A stretch of 64,000 nucleotides of DNA, from the NCBI RefSeq assembly GCF_002934665.1, contig NZ_NIRS01000002.1:1-64000 (forward strand), written 5' to 3'. This stretch comes from Pseudomonas laurylsulfatiphila (lineage in GTDB: Bacteria; Pseudomonadota; Gammaproteobacteria; Pseudomonadales; Pseudomonadaceae). Positions 54,266 to 62,875 of this stretch are shown here, piece by piece. The translations under genes were made by a program, and so were the position numbers. Numbering within the stretch: position 1 is the first letter of the stretch; each line of letters starts with the position of its first letter. Under the pieces are notes generated by a model. That model searched no databases, was not told the origin of the DNA, and saw nothing but the letters and a program-made list of their open reading frames with translations.

Positions 54266-55098
54266 TGGCTGATGTCGGCACCGATCCACTTCTGCGAAAT
54301 CTTGCTCAGCGTACCGTCAGTCTTGAGTTGAGTAATGACCTCGGTGACTTTGGCACTCCATTGCGGGTCGCCCTTTTCAATGGCCACGACGTTCGGTTCG
54401 GCATACAACGTGTCGCCGGCTATCTTGAAGCGCGGATCCTGGGCAATACGCTCGCGAGCGGTGATGAGGTTGGTGACCATGGCATCAAGGCGCACGCCAG
54501 TTCCCAGCGCCAAGTCCTGGAAGGCCACTGTTTCATTGTCATAAGGGGCCACTTGGACGTTATCGAACGGATAGTTCAACGGCTTGTCCTCGGCGCCCTC
54601 GATCACCAGATCCTTGTTCAAGTAGGCTTCGTAAGTCGACGCGCTGATCACACCGACTTTTTTGCCGGACAAGTCTTTGCCCGCCGTGATGTCTTTGTCC
54701 TTGGCGTTCACCACGATGACTGCCGGCGACTGGTAATACTCGACCGGAAAATCAAACACCTCGGCGCGTGCCTTGCTCGGGGTCATCGAGCAGACGCAGA
54801 TGTCATAGCGCCCACTCCAGCGGCCAGCAGCAATCACATCCCAGGACGGTGTTTCCAACTTGAGTTTGACCCCGAGGCGTTGCGCAACAGCCTTGGCAAC
54901 ATCCACGTCAAACCCGTCGAGTTGGTTCTGCTCATTGAGAAACGAGAACGGCGGATAACTTTCCATCAGGACGCCGGTCAGCTCCCCTTTTTGTGTCACG
55001 CGATCCAGGGTCGCACCCGCGAAAGCCGTTGAGCAGGTAGCGAGCAACGCCAAGCCAAAGGGTAAAAGCGCCATAGTTTTCAAAGACAAATGCTCCAA
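54262..55098 (-). CDS. Amino-acid-type ABC transporter substrate-binding protein
   Basis: A periplasmic family-3 binding protein of 278 residues with a signal peptide (cleavage near AFAGATL, about residue 28) and motifs GVLMESYPPFSFLNEQNQLDGF and DICVCSMTPSKARAEVFDFP. First gene of the minus-strand set (binding protein, permease, monooxygenase). A start a few codons later (MALLPFGLALL) is possible. Ligand unknown; sulfur compounds or cystine-like amino acids are plausible. The 205-base gap to the next gene is AT-rich promoter DNA. Confidence 0.87.
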   Translation of the reverse strand: MEHLSLKTMALLPFGLALLATCSTAFAGATLDRVTQKGELTGVLMESYPPFSFLNEQNQLDGFDVDVAKAVAQRLGVKLKLETPSWDVIAAGRWSGRYDICVCSMTPSKARAEVFDFPVEYYQSPAVIVVNAKDKDITAGKDLSGKKVGVISASTYEAYLNKDLVIEGAEDKPLNYPFDNVQVAPYDNETVAFQDLALGTGVRLDAMVTNLITARERIAQDPRFKIAGDTLYAEPNVVAIEKGDPQWSAKVTEVITQLKTDGTLSKISQKWIGADISQ

Positions 55099-55303
55099 TC
55101 AATTCAAAAAGCCTGAATAGATTAAAACGCACTATAAAAATCATTTGTACTTTCTTTATGGAATATAAGGCTCGCTTCAGGCTATATCGAATCAATGGCT
55201 GGAACGTTCACGGAGCAGGCATTTATTATGTTATATAGTAACCATACATAATCTGTCGGTGGCTGCTGGCAGAGCTCTCCACCCTCTCTGCCTGCGACTT
55301 TCG

Positions 55304-56476
55304 ATGACAAACTTCAATCAGATTCCGCCCACCACAAGCGTAAGCCAACGCCTGCTATCCATCGATGCCCTCAGGGGATTGGTGATCCTATTGATGCTGC
55401 TGGATCACGTGCGCGAGACGTTCTTTCTACACCGCCAGGTAGCCGACCCGATGGTCATCGACACCACCGAACCGGCGCTGTTTCTCAGCCGAACCCTCGC
55501 CCATTTGTGTGCGCCGGTGTTCGTTCTTCTCACTGGACTGTCCGCTTATCTATACGGCGAAAAGCACCAGGGCAAGAAAGCCGTGTCGATGTTCCTGTTC
55601 AAGCGTGGCCTATTCCTGGTTCTGCTGGAGTTCACCCTGGTGAATTTCGCCTGGACTTTTCAGTTGCCGCCCAATGTGATCTACCTGCAGGTGATCTGGG
55701 CGATTGGCCTGAGCATGACGGCCCTCGCTGCACTGGTCTGGCTACCTCGGCCGCTCCTGTGTGTGCTGGGCCTGGTCATCGTCGCCGGACACAACCTGCT
55801 CGATTCTCTGCACTTCCCGGTCGGATCAGCGATGCACCTGCCCTGGGCAATCTTGCATGATCGCGGCTGGATCGAATTCTCCGACAGCTTGCGCCTGCGC
55901 ACTTCCTATCCCCTGCTGCCGTGGATCGGTGTCATCGCCCTGGGTTACTGCATCGGCCCCTGGTTCGCACAATCAGCCTCGGCCACCGTGCGTCAGCGTT
56001 ATCTTTTGCTGGCCGGGACCAGCGCATTGACCGGTTTCATCGCACTGCGCCTGGTTAACGGTTATGGCGAGGCACATTGGGGGCTCTATGAAAGCACCAC
56101 ACAAAGCCTCATGAGTTTCTTCAACACCACAAAATACCCACCGTCCCTGCTGTTCCTCTCGCTGACGCTAGGGGTAGGCCTGTTGCTGCTGCTTGGCTTG
56201 GAGCGGGCTCGCCAACGCAATTGGATCAGCACTCTGGCGGTATTTGGCGCGGCGCCGATGTTCTTCTACCTGCTCCATCTTTACGCGCTGAAAATGCTGT
56301 ATCTGACCCATGTGGCGTTGTTCGGTTTGAATCAGGGCAACTACTTCGGTTTCGACAGCATTTGGGCGGTGTGGCTGACGGCCGCGCTCTTGGCTACAAC
56401 GCTGTTTCTACCTGTACGCTGGTTTGCCGCATTGAAGGCTCGTCGTCGTGATATTGGCTGGCTCAAATACTTCTGA
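55304..56476 (+). CDS. DUF1624/heparan-alpha-glucosaminide acetyltransferase-like membrane protein
   Basis: A polytopic membrane protein of 390 residues with about 10 helices. The N-terminal RLLSIDALRGLVILLMLLDHVRE motif defines the DUF1624/HGSNAT and acyltransferase-3-like group; Asp and His in this segment are conserved. ATG 55304 is chosen because the family starts close to RLLSIDALRG. It probably moves acyl groups across the membrane; the acceptor is unknown. A single-gene unit. Confidence 0.8.
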   Translation: MTNFNQIPPTTSVSQRLLSIDALRGLVILLMLLDHVRETFFLHRQVADPMVIDTTEPALFLSRTLAHLCAPVFVLLTGLSAYLYGEKHQGKKAVSMFLFKRGLFLVLLEFTLVNFAWTFQLPPNVIYLQVIWAIGLSMTALAALVWLPRPLLCVLGLVIVAGHNLLDSLHFPVGSAMHLPWAILHDRGWIEFSDSLRLRTSYPLLPWIGVIALGYCIGPWFAQSASATVRQRYLLLAGTSALTGFIALRLVNGYGEAHWGLYESTTQSLMSFFNTTKYPPSLLFLSLTLGVGLLLLLGLERARQRNWISTLAVFGAAPMFFYLLHLYALKMLYLTHVALFGLNQGNYFGFDSIWAVWLTAALLATTLFLPVRWFAALKARRRDIGWLKYF

Positions 56477-56533
56477 TCGGGGCACAGGTTTTTCACGGGC
56501 GGCTGGTAATAGCGCGTAGACACTGACGCGCTG

Positions 56534-57307
56534 TCAGGCCGCCCGCTCCAGTGCATCCAGCAAGCCCGCGTACTCCAGTGAGAGCCGGTGGCGCGGGGCC
56601 AGATGCACGATGGGAACAGACACTTCGTGAGACTCGCGCATCTTGACGGAACTGCTCAGGTAAACCGGCAGCACTGGCAAGCCTTCGGCCAACAGCTCAT
56701 TAACGAGATTCTGGTGAAACCCGGTGTGCCCGGTGAACTGGTTCACCACCACCCCTTCCACTTCAAGCGACTCATTGTGATCGAGTCGCAGCTCTTCCAC
56801 TTGAGCGATGACCCGGTACATCGCCTGGCGAGAAAAGCTGTCGCAATCGAATGGAATCAGCACCCGGTCTGCCGCCACCAAAGCGCTGAAGGTGTAGAAG
56901 TTCAGTGAAGGCGGCGTATCGATATAGATGCGCTCATAATCCTCAGACAGTTCAACCAGCAACTTGCGTAGCTTGTTGATCTTGAACTTGCTCTCGAGTC
57001 TTGACTGCAGGTCTGCCAGATCGGGACTCGCCGTCACCAGGTGGAGGTTGTTGTAATGGGTCTCGGTGATGCACACCCGATTGCGCCTGCCTTCGAAACC
57101 GCCGGACAAAGTCTGCTTGAAGAAATCGGCTATGCCGGCAGGAATATGCTCGTTGCTCAGCCCGGTGAGGTAGTGAGTCGAGTTTGCCTGGGGATCGAGA
57201 TCAACCAGCAGCGTTCGGTACCCTTCGGCAGCACTGACAGCCGTAAGATTGCAGGCGATGCTGGATTTTCCAACGCCGCCTTTTTGATTGAATACGACAC
57301 GACGCAT
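56534..57307 (-). CDS. ParA family ATPase, orphan
   Basis: A 257-residue ParA/Soj-type ATPase with the deviant Walker [11 protein letters not shown] (about 7-16), [11 protein letters not shown] for Walker A' and the [14 protein letters not shown] Walker B region. No parB, parS-like repeats or replication gene lies nearby. It resembles the ParA fragment at 6483-6803. Such orphans position cargo such as chemotaxis arrays, or are relics of mobile elements. Confidence 0.85.
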   Translation of the reverse strand: MRRVVFNQKGGVGKSSIACNLTAVSAAEGYRTLLVDLDPQANSTHYLTGLSNEHIPAGIADFFKQTLSGGFEGRRNRVCITETHYNNLHLVTASPDLADLQSRLESKFKINKLRKLLVELSEDYERIYIDTPPSLNFYTFSALVAADRVLIPFDCDSFSRQAMYRVIAQVEELRLDHNESLEVEGVVVNQFTGHTGFHQNLVNELLAEGLPVLPVYLSSSVKMRESHEVSVPIVHLAPRHRLSLEYAGLLDALERAA

Positions 57308-57525
57308 AAGGCTTGCTCATCCATGAAAAGGCCAAGGGCCATCTGTAGTAAATGTAAGCAGTCATGTCAATTCTATGACCGCAATATTACAGTTTCACGA
57401 CAGTGGTTGCCTGAAGGCACGGACTAGAGCGTTGCGCTCGGCGAATCCGAGTGTCTACAAGTTTACGAATCCCGGTGGGAACGGACGGGTGATTGGCGCA
57501 GTGTCCGCCCCACGCGTCTCATGGG

Positions 57526-59043
57526 TCAGCGCGATCGCCAGTCAGCAGCCTGCTCGAAAGCATGGGCCGCCCGGTAAATGTCGGCTTCGCCGAAGTACTT
57601 GCCGACCAGTTGCAGGCCAATGGGCAGGCCATCGCGCATGGCACAAGGGATCGACATCGCTGGATGGCCCGACACATCGAAGCCACAGGTGTTGCCGAGC
57701 ATCTCGAAGGCACGACCCAGGAAATCCGGCAGTGCGGCATCCGCGTTCGGTAGTGGCGTCGACCTGATCGGCAACGTGGGCATCAGCAGCAGGTCAAAAT
57801 GTTCGAGCAGGCCGTCGTAGGCCAGGCGCAGTTGACGGGCGAGATTCTGTGCTTTTCCGTAATAGCGGCCTTGGTACTGGCGACTGAGGTACTCACCGAG
57901 GATCATTGTTGTCTTGACGGTGTCCGGAAGGCTGTCTGCCTGCCCCCACCATCGCGCATGGTGTTCCATCATGTCGGTCAGGTAGAGGCCGCGCCAATTG
58001 AAGCCGTGGCTATTGCCTTTCATCATTTGCTGGGTGGCGCCTTCGGCCGCAATTGCCAGCCAGATAACCGCACCCATGGTGTGCATGGGAAGGGATACTT
58101 CTTCAACCGAAGCCCCGAGTGCACGGAAGGTCCCACAGGCCTCCAGTACCGCCTGATCCACGACGACTTCCGCGTTGGCCAGGCCGAAGCCCTCCTTGAG
58201 AATGCCGATCCGCATGCCAGCGACGCCACGTGACAGCGCCTCGACGTAGCCGCCCACCTTTGTCGGGGTCGATTGGCGAGGGTCGAGGCCGTCCGCACCC
58301 GCCAGCACCTCCAGCATTAGCGCGTTGTCCCGGACGCCAGCGGTGATCGGCCCCAGGTGGTCGAGTGTCGTTTCGATGGGCATGGCGCCGGTATAGGGTA
58401 TCAACCCATAGGTGGGTTTCATTCCGTAGACGCCGCAGAAGGAGGCCGGGATGCGAACCGAACCGCCTTGGTCGCTGCCGACGGCCAGATCAACTTCGCC
58501 CGCCGCGACTAGCGCGGCGCAGCCCGACGAAGACCCGCCAGCGGAGTATCCGTGCCGGTGTGGGTTGTGCACCGGGCCGCTGGCTGCGGTATGGGAGCCG
58601 CCCGAGAAGCACAGCGCTTCGCAGACTGCCTTGCCGGCGATAGTCGCGCCCGCATCCAGAAGACGGGTAACGACGGTGGCGTCGACGTCCGGCACATAGC
58701 CGTCGAGCGTAAAGGAGCCATTGAGCATGGGGAGCCCGGCGACCGCGATGTTATCTTTGATCGCAACGCTTCTACCCGCTAACGGGCCGTCGCTCCTGCC
58801 GCGGATCTGCGATTTGCATTGCCAGGCGCCATAGCGGTTCTCCTCGGCGCCCGGCAAATGAACCCCTTGCCGTGGGTAGCGGACTTCTGGAATAAAATCC
58901 GGAAGCGCTTCGAGTTGGTCGTACGCGTCGAAATTACCCTGTAGCGCGACCTGATAATCCTCGATCTGCGAAGGGCTCAAGGTGATGCCGAGGGAGGCGG
59001 CGATTTCACCGATTTGTTCATTGCCGGGTCTGAGAATGGCCAT
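57526..59043 (-). CDS. Amidase (amidase signature family)
   Basis: Hydrolyses the amide made by nitrile hydratase to a carboxylate and ammonia. At 505 residues it has the Ser-cisSer-Lys triad: Lys96 (AIKDNIAVAG), cis-Ser171 (SAGGSSSG) and nucleophile Ser195 (GSDQGGSVRIP). An N-terminal helical extension of about 80 residues is typical of nitrile-pathway amidases. It is the last gene of the minus-strand aldoxime operon, 100 bases after the nitrile hydratase beta gene. The 218 bases between its stop and the orphan ParA gene show nothing. Confidence 0.9.
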   Translation of the reverse strand: MAILRPGNEQIGEIAASLGITLSPSQIEDYQVALQGNFDAYDQLEALPDFIPEVRYPRQGVHLPGAEENRYGAWQCKSQIRGRSDGPLAGRSVAIKDNIAVAGLPMLNGSFTLDGYVPDVDATVVTRLLDAGATIAGKAVCEALCFSGGSHTAASGPVHNPHRHGYSAGGSSSGCAALVAAGEVDLAVGSDQGGSVRIPASFCGVYGMKPTYGLIPYTGAMPIETTLDHLGPITAGVRDNALMLEVLAGADGLDPRQSTPTKVGGYVEALSRGVAGMRIGILKEGFGLANAEVVVDQAVLEACGTFRALGASVEEVSLPMHTMGAVIWLAIAAEGATQQMMKGNSHGFNWRGLYLTDMMEHHARWWGQADSLPDTVKTTMILGEYLSRQYQGRYYGKAQNLARQLRLAYDGLLEHFDLLLMPTLPIRSTPLPNADAALPDFLGRAFEMLGNTCGFDVSGHPAMSIPCAMRDGLPIGLQLVGKYFGEADIYRAAHAFEQAADWRSR

Positions 59044-59143
59044 GTAGTGTCCTCATGGAAGTCCGTGCTGAAAAAGGGTGCGCCGAGCGACACGCAGAAG
59101 CTGAACGTCTGTTAGCTGCTTCGTCGCACCGAAAAGTCGTTCG

Positions 59144-59776
59144 TCAGGCCGGGAGCAGATAGCCGCCGAACAAGTCCACGACCACTTTTCCCGCGTCCGC
59201 CTGGTCTCCCCAAAGTTCCTGGGTCGTGAACTGGACGTGGTAGGTGGGTTCGGATGGACTGGAATGGCCATGGCCGACCGTATCGGGGAATGGCCATTCC
59301 TGGGATGTGCGGTGCACCACTACACCGCGTTTTCCGCGAACATAACCGGGCATGCGGATATGCCCGGAAACGAACTCATTACGCACGAGCACCTGATCGC
59401 CCACCTGAAACGGCTGTTCAGGAGGACTGGGGGCACGCCCCGCGACCCAGGGCATGGCCAGTGGATAGGCGCCTGCGGCCAGTTCTTCGAGGCGTTGCTG
59501 TTGGAGTGCTCCCTTCTCGACGAACAAGGACGCCACGCCGACGATGATCCTGTCGTAGTAGCTGGACGTCAGGTATTGGCGCGGCTCCATGCGTTCTATC
59601 GCATGGCGCAGTTCGTCAACATTGAACAGGCCGAGTTCGGCTGCGCCCAGGAAGAGCAGGCTGTAGCCGAGTTTTTCCCAGTCTTCGTGGAAGACCGGCT
59701 TGTAGCTCAGGGAGTTGGCGGTGTGCTGTACCCGGCCGAAGCCCTGAAGGCCACCGAGATCATGTATGCCATCCAT
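59144..59776 (-). CDS. nthB: Nitrile hydratase subunit beta
   Basis: Partner subunit of nitrile hydratase, 210 residues. MDGIHDLGGLQGFGRV is the family start, EDWEKLGYSLLFLG the central helix, and the C-terminal barrel (about 120-210) includes YVRGKRGVVV and WPFPDTVGHG. The Arg in the MPGYVRGKRG region, which contacts the alpha-subunit metal centre in known structures, is present. It follows the alpha gene by 44 bases. The short form fits Fe-type and related enzymes. Confidence 0.92.
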   Translation of the reverse strand: MDGIHDLGGLQGFGRVQHTANSLSYKPVFHEDWEKLGYSLLFLGAAELGLFNVDELRHAIERMEPRQYLTSSYYDRIIVGVASLFVEKGALQQQRLEELAAGAYPLAMPWVAGRAPSPPEQPFQVGDQVLVRNEFVSGHIRMPGYVRGKRGVVVHRTSQEWPFPDTVGHGHSSPSEPTYHVQFTTQELWGDQADAGKVVVDLFGGYLLPA

Positions 59777-59820
59777 TTTTCATTCACTCGCTGCAGATGA
59801 TGGAAGTAGTAGCTACCGGA

Positions 59821-60444
59821 TCATTCCCGGCCCATACGCTCAAGGCTTGCCGGGACTTCAGGTCGGGCGATTCCGATCAGTACGTCCTTGGTGACGAGCA
59901 AGGCCAACGCCTCTTCCGACCAGCCTTCCGTACCCGCCGGCCGAAATGGCAGGACCATGTAGCGGGTTTCGGCAGTGGTATCCCAGACTTGGATCTCAAC
60001 GTCGAGAGGCAGGTCCAGGCCCATTTCACGCAGGACCGTGCGCGATTCCCGTACGACCCGCGCGCGGTACTCGAAGCTCTTGTACCAATCCGGTGGCAGG
60101 CCGAGGACAGGCCAGGCAGTGCAGGAGCAGAGCGTGCAGACGATTACGTTTTGCAGTGTCGGTGTGTTTTCCAAGGCGACGATGTATTCACCCTGCACGC
60201 CGGTGTAACCGAATTGGTCGCAGGCGGCGGTAGCGTCCCGCAGCAGCAGTTCGCGATAGGCGGGGTCTACCCAGGCCCTTGCCACGACTCGCGCGCCATT
60301 GGCCGGATCGAAATCGTTTTCCATGATTTCGGTGAATTTCTCGACATAGCCTTCGGGCAGCAGTTCGCGTTCCTGGAGTGCATTTTTCAGGGCATAGGCG
60401 CGAGCGGATGCCGGCGCCGCAGTCTTGTTCAGGGTGTTACTCAT
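59821..60444 (-). CDS. nthA: Nitrile hydratase subunit alpha
   Basis: Metal-bearing subunit, 207 residues, hydrating nitriles to amides. Cys103-Thr-Leu-Cys106-Ser-Cys108 is the ligand motif. The following TAWPVLGLPPDWYKSFEYRA is characteristic of the Fe-type group, but the Thr after the first Cys is the residue usual in Co-type enzymes (Fe-type has Ser). The alpha gene precedes beta, 33 bases after the aldoxime dehydratase stop. No P47K/NhpC or NhlE-like activator gene is seen in the window. Confidence 0.92.
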   Translation of the reverse strand: MSNTLNKTAAPASARAYALKNALQERELLPEGYVEKFTEIMENDFDPANGARVVARAWVDPAYRELLLRDATAACDQFGYTGVQGEYIVALENTPTLQNVIVCTLCSCTAWPVLGLPPDWYKSFEYRARVVRESRTVLREMGLDLPLDVEIQVWDTTAETRYMVLPFRPAGTEGWSEEALALLVTKDVLIGIARPEVPASLERMGRE

Positions 60445-60477
60445 GATCGTTCTCCTCTTGGCGAATCACCGAGCAGT

Positions 60478-61518
60478 TCATGCTCCACACATCAGCCCTG
60501 TACCGGCGTGACAGTTGATGTATTCATAGCGCTGGTCCTCGGCGCGCATGACGCTCACTTCGTGGTAGCCCTTCCACTTCAGATCGGCCTGGAGCGTTTG
60601 CACCATGCGCATGAAGGTCCCGAATATCTCGATATGGGTGGGATGGGATTCTGACCAGCGTTCAAGGTGCGCCAGGGAGCGCCAGTGGCTGACCGAAAAA
60701 CTCTTCTCTTGAAGTTGCCCGCTGGCGTCGATGTGCTGCATGTAACGATTGCTGTAACAACCGACAGGCTGGCCTTCATCTCTCAGGAAATTCATGCCTT
60801 CGCGCAGCACGGGCTCCATCTCGCCGAGGTACAGCTCCCGCTCCTTGCCAACTGTTTCGGTCCAGTCCTGACCAGAGCGAATGACCACCAGGTTTTCATG
60901 CCCCCTGACAATCACACGGGAAGGCCTTTCTTCTGCCACCAGGTCCCCCGTTGGCGCCATGCCATCGGTCTGTGAAAGCGCGATCCGGTCGCGCATGGCG
61001 CCCCAGTAGCCATGTTCCTGAATCTCGTCGCTACGGGTCGCCATGACAACGCCCACACCTTCCATGCCCTCTGGCATGGCATAGAGTGTCTCGAAGCGCT
61101 CAACGCCCGGCATCAGGATTTCCCGGAAATAACCCAAGCCATCGCTGCCACGGGATTCAGCGTTCCACCAGCTGGCAACCTGCATGTTCGCTTCCCAGCG
61201 AGCGAAAGCGGCGGGATCGTCCCAATAGGCGATGGCCAGCATGTTGTCGTAGCCGGCAGCATCGACGTAGTGAGACAGGTCATGGTGATGAGGGCCATCG
61301 TCCAGGGTAAAGCTGGTCATGATCTGCCGCAGGGCTGCACACGCAGCACTCAACTGGCTCTCACCTTTTGACTGGACACCGAAGTAACCCATTACGAACT
61401 GGGTGACTGAAGCATCGGCGCGTCCTACCCAGGCCGGGAATGGAGGGGTGTAACTGTCGTCGATGCGCCGGGTGCGAGTACGAGGGCACATCAGGTGCTT
61501 GTCGATTGCTGATTCCAT
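60478..61518 (-). CDS. oxd: Aldoxime dehydratase (haem enzyme)
   Basis: Dehydrates aldoximes to nitriles at a haem b centre with substrate bound to iron. At 346 residues from ATG 61518 (GAGGA upstream), the N-terminus MESAIDKHLMCPRTRTRR matches Pseudomonas OxdA. The DDGPHHHDLSHYVDAAGYDN and HWRSLAHLERWSESHPTHIEIF segments hold conserved His residues, among which are the proximal and distal ligands. I cannot assign them with certainty by hand. It is the second gene of the unit, 85 bases after the outer-membrane channel gene. Confidence 0.9.
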   Translation of the reverse strand: MESAIDKHLMCPRTRTRRIDDSYTPPFPAWVGRADASVTQFVMGYFGVQSKGESQLSAACAALRQIMTSFTLDDGPHHHDLSHYVDAAGYDNMLAIAYWDDPAAFARWEANMQVASWWNAESRGSDGLGYFREILMPGVERFETLYAMPEGMEGVGVVMATRSDEIQEHGYWGAMRDRIALSQTDGMAPTGDLVAEERPSRVIVRGHENLVVIRSGQDWTETVGKERELYLGEMEPVLREGMNFLRDEGQPVGCYSNRYMQHIDASGQLQEKSFSVSHWRSLAHLERWSESHPTHIEIFGTFMRMVQTLQADLKWKGYHEVSVMRAEDQRYEYINCHAGTGLMCGA

Positions 61519-61603
61519 GGGTTTCCTCACAGTTTTTGATTGCCATTGACCGCCGATGCGCGGCATGGCCTATGGCTTGCTCTTGTTGTTGGTTAAAGCG
61601 AGG

Positions 61604-62500
61604 TCAGAACACCCGCGCATAGCGAAGATTCATCCGGAAGTCTTCTCGCGGGCCGTTTTCAACAGACAGGTCCCGGCCCAGCTGAAGTTGCAACTGGTCC
61701 TTGGGGGTGAAAAAACGGGTTGCGGTGAGGCGGAAGTTGGTGGTGCGCATGGCACTATCCAGGTCAGCGCCATCGATCTCGGCTTCACCTCCCCACGTCT
61801 GCCCGAAGCCGACGCCCAATGAAGTTGCCGGGTCCGGCATGTAACGCCCCATCAGTTGCGCAGCGTAGGAAGTTTTCTGCTTTAGAACATCCGAACCGGG
61901 ACCGTAGTCATCGTTGCTCCCATACCAGATCGCATCACCCACCAGATCCATCGCCCACTTGTCGCTGAAGTGCTTGATATAGGCAGTCTGGAAATCGACC
62001 TTCCAGCGGTTTTCGCCGAGGTTGATCGGATCATCCTTGTCATAGCTGCCGGTAGGTACGTACAGGTAGGCGTTGAGGCTGAAAGTATCGCGGGCGCTGT
62101 TAAGCAAGAACTTGATCGGTGCTGTCAGGATCAGGTCGCCGGTGCCGCTGGAATTTCCCAGTGCGGAAGCGTCGCCGCCGCTGGAAACGTGACCGAAAGG
62201 CAAAAGGAACTGTGGGTCGATGGTGACTGAATCGCTCAACTGATAGACGTGCAGCAGACGCAGGATGCCGATGTCAGAGGTCAGGTTGAAATCTGAACTG
62301 GCTTCACGCCCATGGACGCGCAGAGAGTCAGTGGTAGCGTGCTGGTAATAGACCACGCCGATGGTGGCACCCGCGGGGTATTGCTCGTAGTCACCCGGCG
62401 CCACCTCCACGGCCAAAGTGGAAAAGGAAACGCCGATAAGCGTCAGCGCTGCCCATACCGATTTTTTAACCTCAGGAAGCAACAGTCTTATTGTTTTCAT
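61604..62500 (-). CDS. Outer-membrane transport protein, phenol-MetA-pathway (PF13557) type
   Basis: A 298-residue beta-barrel-like protein with a signal peptide (about 1-30, cleavage near TLAVEVAP), regular alternating strands (GVVYYQHATTDSL, KFLLNSARDTFSLNAYLYVP) and a C-terminal Phe (LRYARVF). This is the layout of PF13557 channels used for aromatic and other hydrophobic substrates. It is the promoter-proximal gene of the aldoxime operon, so it probably admits aldoximes or nitriles across the outer membrane. Start 62500 opens the signal peptide. Confidence 0.8.
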   Translation of the reverse strand: MKTIRLLLPEVKKSVWAALTLIGVSFSTLAVEVAPGDYEQYPAGATIGVVYYQHATTDSLRVHGREASSDFNLTSDIGILRLLHVYQLSDSVTIDPQFLLPFGHVSSGGDASALGNSSGTGDLILTAPIKFLLNSARDTFSLNAYLYVPTGSYDKDDPINLGENRWKVDFQTAYIKHFSDKWAMDLVGDAIWYGSNDDYGPGSDVLKQKTSYAAQLMGRYMPDPATSLGVGFGQTWGGEAEIDGADLDSAMRTTNFRLTATRFFTPKDQLQLQLGRDLSVENGPREDFRMNLRYARVF

Positions 62501-62875
62501 TATGTCTGCCTTGCTCGGAAAACCCCTCACGGGGAACTTGGGTCTTTGACCTTCCTGGTCGTGCGCCGGGCATGCCTGGCGTACGGGTCGACATCCAACG
62601 GCCATTCACACCGCATGTGTTTGTCGCTGACTCAAGGATGAGGCCGCCGTGCATCACACTTCTTGGCTCAGACGGAACCAAAAATATGCTCAGACGGCCC
62701 TTCCGTCTCAGGTAGCTGGCGAGTAGCTGGAGGCTGTTGTAAAAGTTGTCCCAAGGCGTTTGCAGGCCGTTGCGTACAGGGAGCTTCGCTAACCGTCAAA
62801 GAGCCCCGCCTGACAGAAAAAGCGAAGCAAACTATGGATCTATCCTGAAAATAAATTCAAAAAAGCAGGGGTACA
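62501..62875. promoter_or_regulatory. Divergent control region of the aldoxime operon with direct repeats
   Basis: This 375-base gap lies between the channel gene and the AraC-type gene. GCTCAGACGG occurs at 62666-62675 and again at 62688-62697, exactly 22 bases apart, the spacing expected for two AraC-family half-sites on one DNA face. The second copy begins the palindrome AGACGG-CCCTT-CCGTCT (62692-62708). GTAGCTGG is repeated 11 bases apart at 62712-62719 and 62723-62730. No gene is visible. Confidence 0.5.
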
